Source: JABFWF01 sp035539135 (GTDB lineage Bacteria; Pseudomonadota; Gammaproteobacteria; Xanthomonadales; Xanthomonadaceae). Taken from it: a stretch of 64,000 nucleotides of DNA. The stretch spans positions 62,001-126,000 of the forward strand of contig DATLJD010000002.1 of NCBI GenBank assembly GCA_035539135.1, written 5' to 3'. The translations under genes were made by a program, and so were the position numbers. Positions 1 through 7,861 of this stretch are shown piece by piece (the first letter of the stretch is position 1; each line of letters starts with the position of its first letter). The notes below the pieces were generated by a model. It did no database searches. It was given only the letters and a program-made list of their open reading frames with translations, and had not been told where the DNA came from.

Positions 1-40
1 CCGCGCGCCGCGCGCGTTACTGCGACGCGGAAGCCGGCCG

Positions 41-925
41 ATGACGACACGCAATCCGCATGCGCTGCGGGCGATGGTCACCATGCTGGTCGCGGTGGCC
101 ACCTTCGCGCTGATGGACGCGGGCCTGAAGGTGCTGTCGGCGCATTACCCGCCATTCGAGGTGGGCACCCTGCGCGCGCTGTCCTCGCTGCCCTTCGTGC
201 TGGTCTGGGCAGTGGCCAGCGTCGGCGGCCGCGCGCTGCTGCGGGTGCGCTGGTCGCTGCACCTGCTGCGTGGCGCGATCGGCGTGGCGATGATGGCGTC
301 CTTCGTCTATGCGCTGCGCACGCTGCCGCTGTCGACGACCTACTCGATCTTCTTCGTCGCCCCGCTGCTGATCACCGCGTTGTCGGTGCCGCTGCTCGGC
401 GAGCGGGTGGGGCCGCGGCGCTGGATCGCGATCGGCGTCGGCCTGGTCGGCGTGCTGGTGCTGCTGCGGCCACGCGGCGACGGCGTGTTCGGGATGGCGG
501 CGCTGATGGTGCTGCTGGCGGCGCTGATGTACGCGATCAGCGCGATCACCGTGCGCTGGCTGGCGCGCACCGACAGCAACCAGGCGATGGTGGTGTGGCT
601 GCTGGTGCTGATGGCGCTCGGCTCGGGCGCGATCGCGCTGCCCGACTGGGTACCGGTGCGCGCCGAGCACGGCTGGCTGGTGCTCGGCGTCGGCATCTCC
701 GGCGCGATCGGGCAGTACGCGATCACCGCCGCGTTCCGCCTCGGCGAAGCGTCGCTGCTGGCGCCGCTGGAATACACCGCGCTGGTGTGGGGCGTGCTGT
801 TCGACCTGCTGCTGTGGCACACCCTGCCGGACGCCGTCACCTGGGTCGGTGCCAGCATCATTGTCGCCAGCGGCCTGTACCTGCTGCGCCGCGAGCGGGT
901 GCACGCGGAGGCGGAGCATCCCTAG
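41..925 (+). CDS. DMT-superfamily (EamA) transporter
   Basis: This 294-residue protein is almost entirely hydrophobic, with about ten predicted membrane helices in two homologous halves (roughly residues 10-145 and 155-288). That is the layout of EamA/RhaT-type drug/metabolite transporters of the inner membrane. The substrate cannot be told from sequence; relatives export amino acids, metabolites or drugs. The reading frame is open back to the window edge, but ATG 41 is the first ATG and puts a short charged N-terminus before helix 1. The stop codon overlaps the stop of the convergent glycosylase gene (CTAG at 922-925), so the two genes run tail to tail with no spacer. Confidence 0.85.
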   Translation: MTTRNPHALRAMVTMLVAVATFALMDAGLKVLSAHYPPFEVGTLRALSSLPFVLVWAVASVGGRALLRVRWSLHLLRGAIGVAMMASFVYALRTLPLSTTYSIFFVAPLLITALSVPLLGERVGPRRWIAIGVGLVGVLVLLRPRGDGVFGMAALMVLLAALMYAISAITVRWLARTDSNQAMVVWLLVLMALGSGAIALPDWVPVRAEHGWLVLGVGISGAIGQYAITAAFRLGEASLLAPLEYTALVWGVLFDLLLWHTLPDAVTWVGASIIVASGLYLLRRERVHAEAEHP

Positions 926-1932
926 TTGGGGACGGGACGGGCGCGCGAGGTGGCGCGCGGTGCGCTGGCCGGCCTGGCTTTTGCGGCGGACTTGCGGACC
1001 CTGGCTGCCTTCGCCGGGGCCTTTGCGGGTTTCGGCGTCTTCGCCGGTTTGGCGGCTTTCGCGGGCTTCGCGGCTTTCGCGGCCTTCGCGGGCTTCGCGG
1101 GTTTCGCGGCTTTCGCGGCTTTCGGAGTCTTTTCGGGTCTGGCCGCCTTCTCGGGCCCGGCGGCTTTCGCGGCCTTCGCCACGTCCATCCCGGCCGCGCG
1201 ATACAGCACCTGGCATTCCTCGCAGAAGAACGCGTGCCGGCGCTTCTCGCCCAGTTCCTTGCGGTAGCTCAGGCGGGCGCCGTCGCGCGGGCAGTACTGC
1301 TTCGTGTGCACCTGGTAGTGCTTCTTCAGCACGAAGGCCTTCTTCCAGGCGAGGAAGTCGAAGCTGTATTCGCGCGCCTGCCTGACCAGCTCGCCGAGCT
1401 TGCGCGGCGGCAGCGCGCCGATCGTGCTCTCCGGATGCACCCGGATCCGCCACAGCACCTCGTTCTTGATGATGTTGCCGACCCCCGCGAAGATCTCCTG
1501 CTCCAGCAGCGCGTCGGCAGCGAGCAGGTCCGGATGCGCCTTGAGCTTGCGCCGTGCCCTGGCCGGGTCCCAGGCGTCGGCCATCACGTCGCCGCTCCAG
1601 TCGTAGGCGTCGTCCAGTTCGCCCTCGATGAAGCGCACCGAGCAGGCGTAGAGGTTGAGCTCGCCGTTGTCGAAGGCGAGGCTCAGGCGCGGGTTCGCGT
1701 TCTCCCGCCGCGCGTCCACCGCCCAGCGCCCGAACAGCATGAAATGGATCCGCACGGCGAAGCCGTCGAACGCGAGCAGGAAGTGCTTGCCCCAGCTGCA
1801 CACGGCGCGCAGGCGCTGGCCGGCCAGGCGCTGGATGTCCTGGCGGCTGTTGCCGGAGGCGGCGCGGACCCGCTTGCCGGCGAACTTCGCCGCCTCCTCC
1901 CTGAGGATGACGATGGACGGGCCCTCGGGCAT
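922..1932 (-). CDS. Fpg/Nei-family DNA glycosylase with Lys/Ala-rich tail
   Basis: This 336-residue bifunctional DNA glycosylase/AP lyase removes oxidised bases in base excision repair. The start is set by the conserved N-terminus MPEGP, because Pro2 is the catalytic nucleophile and Glu3 the general acid; upstream in-frame starts would bury it. Lys49 (GKH) matches the conserved DNA-binding lysine. The H2TH region spans about 140-200 and a C-terminal zinc-finger region about 214-240. The finger reads C214-P-R-D217 ... C237-x2-C240, so the usual second cysteine is Asp. Residues 251-336 are a low-complexity KAAKPAK-type extension resembling histone H1 tails, absent from typical 260-280-residue family members. 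MPEG is typical of Nei (endonuclease VIII) more than Fpg, but I leave the symbol open. Confidence 0.85.
   Translation of the reverse strand: MPEGPSIVILREEAAKFAGKRVRAASGNSRQDIQRLAGQRLRAVCSWGKHFLLAFDGFAVRIHFMLFGRWAVDARRENANPRLSLAFDNGELNLYACSVRFIEGELDDAYDWSGDVMADAWDPARARRKLKAHPDLLAADALLEQEIFAGVGNIIKNEVLWRIRVHPESTIGALPPRKLGELVRQAREYSFDFLAWKKAFVLKKHYQVHTKQYCPRDGARLSYRKELGEKRRHAFFCEECQVLYRAAGMDVAKAAKAAGPEKAARPEKTPKAAKAAKPAKPAKAAKAAKPAKAAKPAKTPKPAKAPAKAARVRKSAAKARPASAPRATSRARPVPN
1048..1125. repeat. 9-bp tandem repeat encoding the Lys/Ala/Pro tail of the glycosylase
   Basis: Imperfect 9-base units of the type GCGGGCTTC/GCGGCTTTC run head to tail here. On the minus strand they encode the repeated Lys-Pro-Ala and Lys-Ala-Ala blocks of the DNA glycosylase tail. 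The plus-strand reading (Phe-Ala-Gly/Ala repeats) is a shadow. Such arrays can change length by slippage in multiples of three residues without breaking the frame. Confidence 0.7.
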
Positions 1933-2114
1933 GGCCGCACCGTAGCGGCGGCGCGCGGCGGTGGGCGTGAACGCCGGCGCCCCCGGGACCGGCGCGGTGA
2001 AGGAGGCGTGACCCGCCGGAACCCGGCGTGCGGGTTCCATCCGGCGGCGTGCGTTGGCGCGCGTGGTCGCGCACGGCCACAATAGGCGTTCCCCTGCATC
2101 GCCGGAGTCCCCCC

Positions 2115-3551
2115 ATGGCCGAACTGAAGGAAGCGCGCGTCCCCGACATCGGCGGCCACGACGACGTGCCGGTGATCGAGGTGCTGGTCGCGGTCGGCGA
2201 CCGCATCGCGCCCGACCAGGGCCTGATCACGCTGGAGTCGGCAAAGGCGACGATGGAGGTGCCGGCGCCCTTCGGCGGCATCGTGCGCGAGCTGAAGGTC
2301 AAGGTCGGCGACACCGTCGCGCAGGGCAGCGTGGTCGCGCTGATCGAAGCCGGGGACGACGATGCCAAGGCCGCGGCACCGGCCGAATCGGCGCCGCCGA
2401 AGCAGGACGCCGCGCCGCCGCGCGCCGAGCCGCAGGCGCCGGCGCAGCAGGTGCGCAGCGCCGAGACCGGCGCCGAGGTCGCGCCGACGCAGGTGCCGAA
2501 GCAGCCCGACCGCCTCGCCGAGGCGTCGATCGCGCAGCAGGCCGCCACCGGCAGCCACGCCGGCGCGCTCGGCGCCGGGCAGCCGGCGGTGCGCTTCGAG
2601 GCCGACGCGGTGCTGCCGGACAAGGTGCCGTACGCGAGCCCGGCGGTGCGCCTGTTCGCGCGCGAGCTCGGCGTGGATCTGATGCAGGTGCAGGGCAGCG
2701 AACGCGGCGGCCGCATCACCCGCGAGGACGTGCAGCAGTTCGTCAAGCGCGCGCTGCAGGGCGGCGCGCCGGCGGCCGCGACGGCCGGGGGCGGTGGCCT
2801 CAACCTGTTGCCGTGGCCGAAGGTCGACTTCGCGAAGTTCGGCCCGGTGGAAACCCGCGAGCTGACCCGGATCCAGAAGCTGTCCGGCGCCAACCTCGCG
2901 CGCAACTGGGCGATGATCCCGCACGTCACCCAGCACGACGACGCCGACATCACCGAGCTGGAGGCGCTGCGCGTCGCCCTCAACGAGGAACACGCGAAAG
3001 CCATCGCCAAGGGCAACGCGGCCAAGCTCACCCTGCTGGCGTTCCTGATCAAGGCCTCGGTGTCGGCGCTGCAGAAGTTCCCGACCTTCAACGCCTCGCT
3101 CGACGCCGACGGCGCGACCCTGGTGCTGAAGCAGTACTTCCACATCGGCTTCGCCGCCGACACCCCGAACGGGCTGGTGGTGCCGGTGATCCGCGACTGC
3201 GACCGCAAGGGCGTGCTGGAAATCGCGCAGGAAACCGCCGAGCTCGCGGCGAAGGCGCGCGAGGGCAAACTGTCGCCGGGCGACATGCAGGGGGGCTGCT
3301 TCTCGATCAGCTCGCTCGGCGGCATCGGCGGCACGTCCTTCACGCCGATCGTCAACGCGCCGGAAGTGGCGATCCTCGGCGTGTCGAAGTCGGCCATGAA
3401 GCCGGTCTGGAACGGCGAGAAGTTCGAACCGCGGCTGGTGCTGCCGCTGTCGCTCAGCTACGACCACCGGGTGATCGACGGCGCCGCCGCCGCGCGCTTC
3501 ACCGCCTACCTCGCGCAGCTGCTCGGCGACATGCGCCGGGCGCTGCTGTAA
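2115..3551 (+). CDS. aceF: Pyruvate dehydrogenase E2, dihydrolipoamide acetyltransferase
   Basis: This 478-residue E2 core transfers the acetyl group from lipoamide to CoA in the pyruvate dehydrogenase complex. There is a single N-terminal lipoyl domain (about 1-80) with lipoyl lysine Lys44 in ESAKATME. An Ala/Pro/Glu-rich linker follows, then an E3/E1-binding domain (YASPAVRLFARELGVD, about 175-215) and a catalytic domain ending with DHRVIDG (active His about 451). ATG 2115 was chosen because the lipoyl fold begins directly after it and GGAG lies just upstream; a longer frame from 2028 adds only low-quality residues. lpdA follows after 13 bases, so E2 and E3 are co-transcribed. The E1 gene aceE is not in the window. 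Confidence 0.95.
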   Translation: MAELKEARVPDIGGHDDVPVIEVLVAVGDRIAPDQGLITLESAKATMEVPAPFGGIVRELKVKVGDTVAQGSVVALIEAGDDDAKAAAPAESAPPKQDAAPPRAEPQAPAQQVRSAETGAEVAPTQVPKQPDRLAEASIAQQAATGSHAGALGAGQPAVRFEADAVLPDKVPYASPAVRLFARELGVDLMQVQGSERGGRITREDVQQFVKRALQGGAPAAATAGGGGLNLLPWPKVDFAKFGPVETRELTRIQKLSGANLARNWAMIPHVTQHDDADITELEALRVALNEEHAKAIAKGNAAKLTLLAFLIKASVSALQKFPTFNASLDADGATLVLKQYFHIGFAADTPNGLVVPVIRDCDRKGVLEIAQETAELAAKAREGKLSPGDMQGGCFSISSLGGIGGTSFTPIVNAPEVAILGVSKSAMKPVWNGEKFEPRLVLPLSLSYDHRVIDGAAAARFTAYLAQLLGDMRRALL

Positions 3552-3564
3552 CGGAGGCGCGGCC

Positions 3565-5427
3565 ATGGCAGAGTGCATCGAGGTCAGGGTCCCCGACATC
3601 GGCGGCCACGAGGACGTGCCGGTGATCGAGGTGCTGGTCGCGCCCGGCGACACCGTCGCGGTGGACCAGGGGTTGATTACGCTGGAGTCGGCGAAGGCGA
3701 CGATGGAAGTGCCGTCGACCGCCGCCGGCAAGCTGGTCGAGCTGAAGGTCAAGGTCGGCGACAGCGTGCGCGAGGGCACGGTGATCGCGGTGCTGGAAGG
3801 CGAGGGCTCTTCTCCTTCCCCAGCGCCAGCGGGGGAAGGCGGGGATGGGGGCAAGGCGCAACCTGCGTCCGCGAAAGCCGCACCCTCACCCCAACCCTCT
3901 CCCGCGAGCGGGAGAGGGAGCAAAGGCGACGGTGACGCAGGCGGCAAGGCGCCACCCGTCACCCCGTCGCCCGCGCAGCCCGCGGCCGACGCCGCGCCGG
4001 CCAGCGGCCGCCAGGCCGACATCGAGTGCGCGCTGGTGGTGATCGGCGCCGGCCCCGGCGGCTATACCGCGGCCTTCCGCGGCGCCGACCTCGGCCTCGA
4101 TACCGTGCTGGTCGAACGCTACGACAGCCTCGGCGGCGTCTGCCTCAACGTCGGCTGCATCCCCTCCAAGGCGCTGCTGCACGCGGCCGCGGTGATCGAC
4201 GAGGCCGCGCACGCCGGCAGCTACGGCGTCGACTTCGGCAAACCGAAGATCGCGCTGGACAAGCTGCGCGCGTACAAGGACAAGGTGGTCGGCCAGCTCA
4301 CCGGCGGCCTCGCCACGATGGCGAAGCAGCGCAAGGTGCGCACCGTCACCGGCAGCGCCCGCTTCGTCTCGCCGCACGAGCTGGAGATCGAAGGCGCGAA
4401 GGGCACGCAGCTGCTGCGCTTCGAGCACTGCATCATCGCCGCCGGCAGCCAGTCGCTGAAGCTGCCGGGCTTCCCGTGGGACGATCCGCGGGTGATGGAT
4501 TCGACCGGCGCGCTCGAGCTCGCCGACATCCCGAAGAAATTGCTGGTGGTCGGCGGCGGCATCATCGGCCTGGAGATGGCGACGGTGTACCGCGCGCTCG
4601 GCAGCGAGGTGACGGTGGTCGAGCTCGCCGCGCAACTGATGCCTGGCGCCGACGCCGACCTCGTGCGTCCGCTCGCCCAGCGCCTGAAGCAGCAGGGCGT
4701 CGCCGTGCACCTGAAGACCAAGGTCGTCGAGGCGAAGGCGCAGAAGAACGGCATCGCCTGCACCTTCGAGGGCGAGAGCCAGCCCGCTGGCAAGCTCTAC
4801 GACCGCGTGCTCGTCGCGGTCGGCCGCGTTCCCAACGGCAACACGCTCGATGCGGAGAAGGCCGGCGTGCAGGTCGGCGAGCGCGGCTTCATCGCGGTCG
4901 ACGCGCAGATGCGCACCAACGTGCCGCACGTGTTCGCGATCGGCGACCTGGTCGGCCAGCCGATGCTGGCGCACAAGGCGACCCACGAGGGCAAGCTCGC
5001 CGCGGAGGTCGCCGCCGGCGAGAAACGCGAATGGGTCGCGCGGGTGATCCCGTCGGTGGCCTACACCGATCCGGAGATCGCCTGGGTCGGCGTCACCGAA
5101 AGCGAGGCGAAGGCGAAGGGGCTCGAGGTCGGCGTCGGCAAGTTCCCGTGGGCCGCGTCCGGCCGCGCGATCGGCATCGGCCGCACCGAGGGCTTCACCA
5201 AGCTGGTGTTCGACGCAGCGACCCACCGCGTGCTCGGCGGCGGCATCGTCGGCCCGCACGCGGGCGACCTGATCGCCGAGGTCGCGCTGGCGATCGAGAT
5301 GGGCGCGGAAGCGGCCGACATCGGCCACACCATCCACCCGCATCCGACCCTGAGCGAATCCGTCGGCATGGCGGCCGAGGCCTACGAAGGCACGATCACT
5401 GACCTCTACCTGCCGAAGAAGGGCTGA
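3565..5427 (+). CDS. lpdA: Dihydrolipoyl dehydrogenase (E3) with N-terminal lipoyl domain
   Basis: This 620-residue FAD flavoprotein reoxidises dihydrolipoamide with NAD+. Residues 1-80 are a lipoyl domain nearly identical to that of the adjacent E2, with Lys44 as the lipoylation site. An 80-150 linker leads into the E3 core: FAD-binding GAGPGG at about 161, redox disulfide C193-LNVG-C198, NAD-binding GGGIIGLE, and C-terminal interface HxHP (IHPHPTLSE). Lipoyl-E3 fusions are known in Neisseria and Xanthomonas. The linker is odd: codons 84-118 are made of two inverted REP-like hairpin elements read through in frame. The gene lies 13 bases after aceF. Confidence 0.95.
   Translation: MAECIEVRVPDIGGHEDVPVIEVLVAPGDTVAVDQGLITLESAKATMEVPSTAAGKLVELKVKVGDSVREGTVIAVLEGEGSSPSPAPAGEGGDGGKAQPASAKAAPSPQPSPASGRGSKGDGDAGGKAPPVTPSPAQPAADAAPASGRQADIECALVVIGAGPGGYTAAFRGADLGLDTVLVERYDSLGGVCLNVGCIPSKALLHAAAVIDEAAHAGSYGVDFGKPKIALDKLRAYKDKVVGQLTGGLATMAKQRKVRTVTGSARFVSPHELEIEGAKGTQLLRFEHCIIAAGSQSLKLPGFPWDDPRVMDSTGALELADIPKKLLVVGGGIIGLEMATVYRALGSEVTVVELAAQLMPGADADLVRPLAQRLKQQGVAVHLKTKVVEAKAQKNGIACTFEGESQPAGKLYDRVLVAVGRVPNGNTLDAEKAGVQVGERGFIAVDAQMRTNVPHVFAIGDLVGQPMLAHKATHEGKLAAEVAAGEKREWVARVIPSVAYTDPEIAWVGVTESEAKAKGLEVGVGKFPWAASGRAIGIGRTEGFTKLVFDAATHRVLGGGIVGPHAGDLIAEVALAIEMGAEAADIGHTIHPHPTLSESVGMAAEAYEGTITDLYLPKKG
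3814..3918. repeat. REP-like inverted doublet inside the lpdA linker
   Basis: There are two modules. Module B (3814-3852) is a hairpin CCTTCCCC...GGGGGAAGG followed by the tail CGGGGATGGGGGC. Module A (3881-3918) is the tail CACCCTCACCCCAA followed by the hairpin CCCTCTCCCGCGAGCGGGAG and AGGG. A and B are related by reverse complement, giving the order hairpin-tail...tail-hairpin. Related GC-rich palindromes of this kind are normally intergenic. Here they are translated as part of the flexible linker (SPSPAPAGEGGDGG and SPQPSPASGRGSK). A second doublet in opposite arrangement lies in hrpA. Confidence 0.8.
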
Positions 5428-5461
5428 GTCCGTCCAGGCTGGACGGGCCGGAGATGCCGGC

Positions 5462-5497
5462 AAAAAAAGAAGCCCCGGCCGGTCCGGTCGGGGCTTC
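5462..5497 (-). terminator. Hairpin with U-tract facing leftward
   Basis: A 9-bp stem (GAAGCCCCG/CGGGGCTTC, 5469-5477 with 5489-5497) with a GC-rich loop has seven A residues on its left side (5462-5468). It is therefore an intrinsic terminator when read on the minus strand. In the plus direction there is a stem but no T-tract. Because lpdA on the left and atpI on the right are both plus-strand genes, the orientation is unexpected. It may block antisense transcription, or act as a factor-assisted stop after lpdA. A second inverted repeat CCGTCCAGGCTGGACGG lies at 5430-5446. Confidence 0.5.
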
Positions 5498-5628
5498 CCA
5501 GGGCTGCCGTTCCGGGCGACGAGGAAACGGGACGGCAAGGGCAATGACCCGGCCTTCCGGCAAAGGTTCCATGAACGGGGACCGGCCCGCCGCAGTGCCG
5601 GCGCACCTCGCTGGGCGGCCCGCGGCGG

Positions 5629-5658
5629 TTGCCCGCAAATCCGGGCCACTGCTATACT
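5629..5658 (+). promoter_or_regulatory. Predicted sigma-70 promoter of the atp operon
   Basis: A -35 box TTGCCC (5629-5634) and a -10 box TATACT (5653-5658) are separated by 18 bases. Transcription would start near 5665, about 60 bases ahead of the GTG start of atpI. No other good promoter is seen between lpdA and atpB. Confidence 0.6.
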
Positions 5659-5723
5659 TTTCCGGATTCGCAGGGCCGCTTTCGCCGAGCGTTCCGGCCA
5701 CCCCTCACGCCAACCCAACCGCC

Positions 5724-6110
5724 GTGCACGATCCCATCGCCGCAGGTCGCAGCGCAGCAGCGCGCGCGGTGGCCGTCGAGATCGCCACGGTGGGCCTGGT
5801 GGCAGGCGCCTTCCTCCTGCAGGGAGCGCGTCCGGCACTGGGCGTCCTGGCCGGCGGGCTGGCCATGGCGGCAGGGCATGCGCTGGCGGCGACGGTGTCG
5901 TTCGCCGGCGGCATCCAGCCGGCACGCGCCGCCTTCGCCCGCCTCCTGCTGGGGGTGCTGGGCAAGTGGGCGGTGGTGGTGGCGGTGCTTGCGGTCGCAC
6001 TGGGAGCCTGGCGCCTGCCGCCGCTGCCGGTGGTGGTGGGAGTGGCGGTGGCCCTCGTGGCCTACCTGCTGGGTCTGAATCTGCGTGGTGCAAAACGGCA
6101 GCGGAATTGA
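5724..6110 (+). CDS. atpI: ATP synthase protein I
   Basis: This 128-residue membrane protein has four predicted helices and is the first gene of the atp operon, the usual place of AtpI. AtpI is a non-subunit chaperone that helps assemble the c-ring and may aid cation supply. GTG 5724 is preferred: upstream in-frame ATGs lie before the predicted promoter, so a longer protein could not be made from that transcript. The coding end is two bases from the atpB start. Sequence conservation of AtpI is always weak, so the call rests on position and topology. Confidence 0.75.
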   Translation: MHDPIAAGRSAAARAVAVEIATVGLVAGAFLLQGARPALGVLAGGLAMAAGHALAATVSFAGGIQPARAAFARLLLGVLGKWAVVVAVLAVALGAWRLPPLPVVVGVAVALVAYLLGLNLRGAKRQRN

Positions 6111-6113
6111 CAC

Positions 6114-6986
6114 GTGAGCGTTGAAGAAACCGCCTCGGGCGCGAACTCCACCGAATACATCAACCACCACCTGCACCACCTGCAGGTGAAGGTCGGCGAT
6201 GGCGCGTTCATGACCTTGAACGTGGACACGCTGGTGTTCACCCTGGTGCTGTCGCTGCTGTTCCTGTTCTTCTTCCTGCGCGCCGCGCGCAAGGCGACGC
6301 CGGGCGTGCCCGGCAAGTTCCAGGCCTTCGTCGAGATCATCGTCGGTTTCGTGGACGGCCTCGTGCGCGAGACCTTCCACGGCCGCAGCAAGCTGATCGC
6401 GCCGCTGTCGATCACGATCTTCTGCCTCGTGTTCCTGATGAACTTCATGGACATGGTGCCGGTCGACCTGCTGCCCTGGATGTGGGCCGCCGGCCACGAG
6501 GCCGCGGGCCACGACCCCGCCCACGCCTACCTGCGCGTGGTGCCCACCGCCGACCTCAACACCACCTTCGGCCTGTCGCTGGCGGTGTTCCTGCTGATCC
6601 AGGTGTTCGGCATCGGCCACAAGGGCCTCGGCGGCTTCACCAAGGAAATCTTCACCGCCCCGTTCCACGCGCACGGCACCGTCGGAAAGATCCTGCTGGC
6701 GCCGGCCAACCTGCTGCTGCGCGTGATCGAGGAAGGCGTGCGCCCGCTCAGCCTGTCGCTGCGACTGTTCGGCAACATGTACGCCGGCGAGCTGATCTTC
6801 ATCCTGATCGCGCTGATGACGCTGGGCTCCTCGCTCGCCAACGTCGGCACCTGGGTGATGGGCGGCGCGCAGCTGTTCTCCGGCTTCGCGTGGACCGCGT
6901 TCCACGTGCTGATCATCACCCTGCAGGCGTTCATCTTCATGATGCTGACGATCGTCTACCTCAGCATGTCGGCCGAGAGCCACTGA
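6114..6986 (+). CDS. atpB: F0F1 ATP synthase subunit a
   Basis: This 290-residue inner-membrane stator subunit provides the two proton half-channels. The essential arginine is Arg217 in LSLSLRLFGNMYAGE, matching E. coli Arg210. The N-terminus (EYINHHLHHLQV) is the usual amphipathic periplasmic segment, followed by five to six helices. Translation starts at GTG 6114, three bases after the atpI stop, consistent with coupled translation. Confidence 0.97.
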   Translation: MSVEETASGANSTEYINHHLHHLQVKVGDGAFMTLNVDTLVFTLVLSLLFLFFFLRAARKATPGVPGKFQAFVEIIVGFVDGLVRETFHGRSKLIAPLSITIFCLVFLMNFMDMVPVDLLPWMWAAGHEAAGHDPAHAYLRVVPTADLNTTFGLSLAVFLLIQVFGIGHKGLGGFTKEIFTAPFHAHGTVGKILLAPANLLLRVIEEGVRPLSLSLRLFGNMYAGELIFILIALMTLGSSLANVGTWVMGGAQLFSGFAWTAFHVLIITLQAFIFMMLTIVYLSMSAESH

Positions 6987-7042
6987 TCCCCTTTCCCTTC
7001 CACCCGTTGCACGCAACGCACCAGATCCAACCGGAGTAGACC

Positions 7043-7318
7043 ATGGAAAACGCTGCCCTCATCGCTGAAGTGCTGAAGTTCACCGTCATCGCGGCCGGCC
7101 TGCTGATCGGCCTCGGCGCCCTCGGCACCGCGATCGGTTTCGCCATCCTCGGCGGCAAGTTCCTCGAGGGTTCGGCGCGCCAGCCGGAGCTGACCCCGAT
7201 GCTGCAGACCAAGATGTTCATCGTCGCCGGCCTGCTCGACGCCGTGCCGATGATCGGCGTCGCGATCGCGCTGCTGCTGCTGTTCGCCAACCCGCTGCTG
7301 GCGCAGATCACCGGCTAA
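7043..7318 (+). CDS. atpE: F0F1 ATP synthase subunit c
   Basis: This 91-residue proteolipid forms the rotor ring. It is a two-helix hairpin with a GxGxGxxG-like helix 1 (GLLIGLGALGTAIG), a polar loop RQPEL, and the ion-binding carboxylate Asp66 in helix 2 (VAGLLDAVPMIG). Asp rather than Glu, and no Na+-site residues such as a Gln/Ser pair, suggest a proton-coupled ring. GGAG lies eight bases before ATG 7043, a strong site fitting the high c-subunit stoichiometry. Confidence 0.97.
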   Translation: MENAALIAEVLKFTVIAAGLLIGLGALGTAIGFAILGGKFLEGSARQPELTPMLQTKMFIVAGLLDAVPMIGVAIALLLLFANPLLAQITG

Positions 7319-7389
7319 GCGCCGGGCTCGCACGCACGGATTCAGGCATCGCCGGCGGCCGCGCGCCGCCGGCACCAGGAGCAAGCCCC

Positions 7390-7860
7390 ATGCTACCCAA
7401 CCTCACTCTCGTCATTCAGGGCCTCGCGTTCTTCGCGGTCGCCTGGCTGGTGATGAAATTCGGCTGGCCGCACATCATCGGTGCGATCGAGGAGCGCCAG
7501 CAGAAGATCGCCGAGGGCCTCGCCGCCGCCGACCGCAGCCAGAAGGACCTGGCGCAGGCGCAGGACAAGGTCAACGAGGCGCTGCGCGAGGCGCGGGTGA
7601 AGGCCAACGAGATCATCGACCAGGCCCACCAGCGCGCGAACCAGATCGTCGAGGCCGCCAAGAACGAGGCGATCGCCGAGGCCAACCGCCAGAAGGCGCT
7701 GGCCGAGGCCGAGATCGCCGCCGCCGCCAACCGCGCGCGCGAGGACCTGCGTCGCCAGGTGTCGACGCTGGCGGTCGCCGGCGCCGAGAAGCTGCTGCGC
7801 CGCGAAATCGACCAGAACGCGCACAAGGCGCTGCTGGACGAGCTGGCCGCGGAGATCTGA
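7390..7860 (+). CDS. atpF: F0F1 ATP synthase subunit b
   Basis: This 156-residue peripheral stalk subunit has an N-terminal membrane helix (about 5-27) followed by a long charged alpha-helical coiled coil rich in Ala, Glu, Lys and Arg. The length equals E. coli b (156). It dimerises and links subunit a to delta and alpha. An AGGAGC motif precedes ATG 7390. The stop is one base from the GTG of atpH. Confidence 0.96.
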   Translation: MLPNLTLVIQGLAFFAVAWLVMKFGWPHIIGAIEERQQKIAEGLAAADRSQKDLAQAQDKVNEALREARVKANEIIDQAHQRANQIVEAAKNEAIAEANRQKALAEAEIAAAANRAREDLRRQVSTLAVAGAEKLLRREIDQNAHKALLDELAAEI

Positions 7861-7861
7861 C

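Noticed and set aside
926..1267. Phe/Ala/Gly-repeat plus-strand open frame of 113 codons
   Set aside because: It is the antisense reading of the Lys/Ala tail of the DNA glycosylase, whose frame carries the catalytic and finger motifs.
17..3397. An 1126-codon minus-strand open frame across the transporter, glycosylase and aceF
   Set aside because: It is a shadow of real genes in other frames, with no family motifs and codon bias out of phase with its neighbours.
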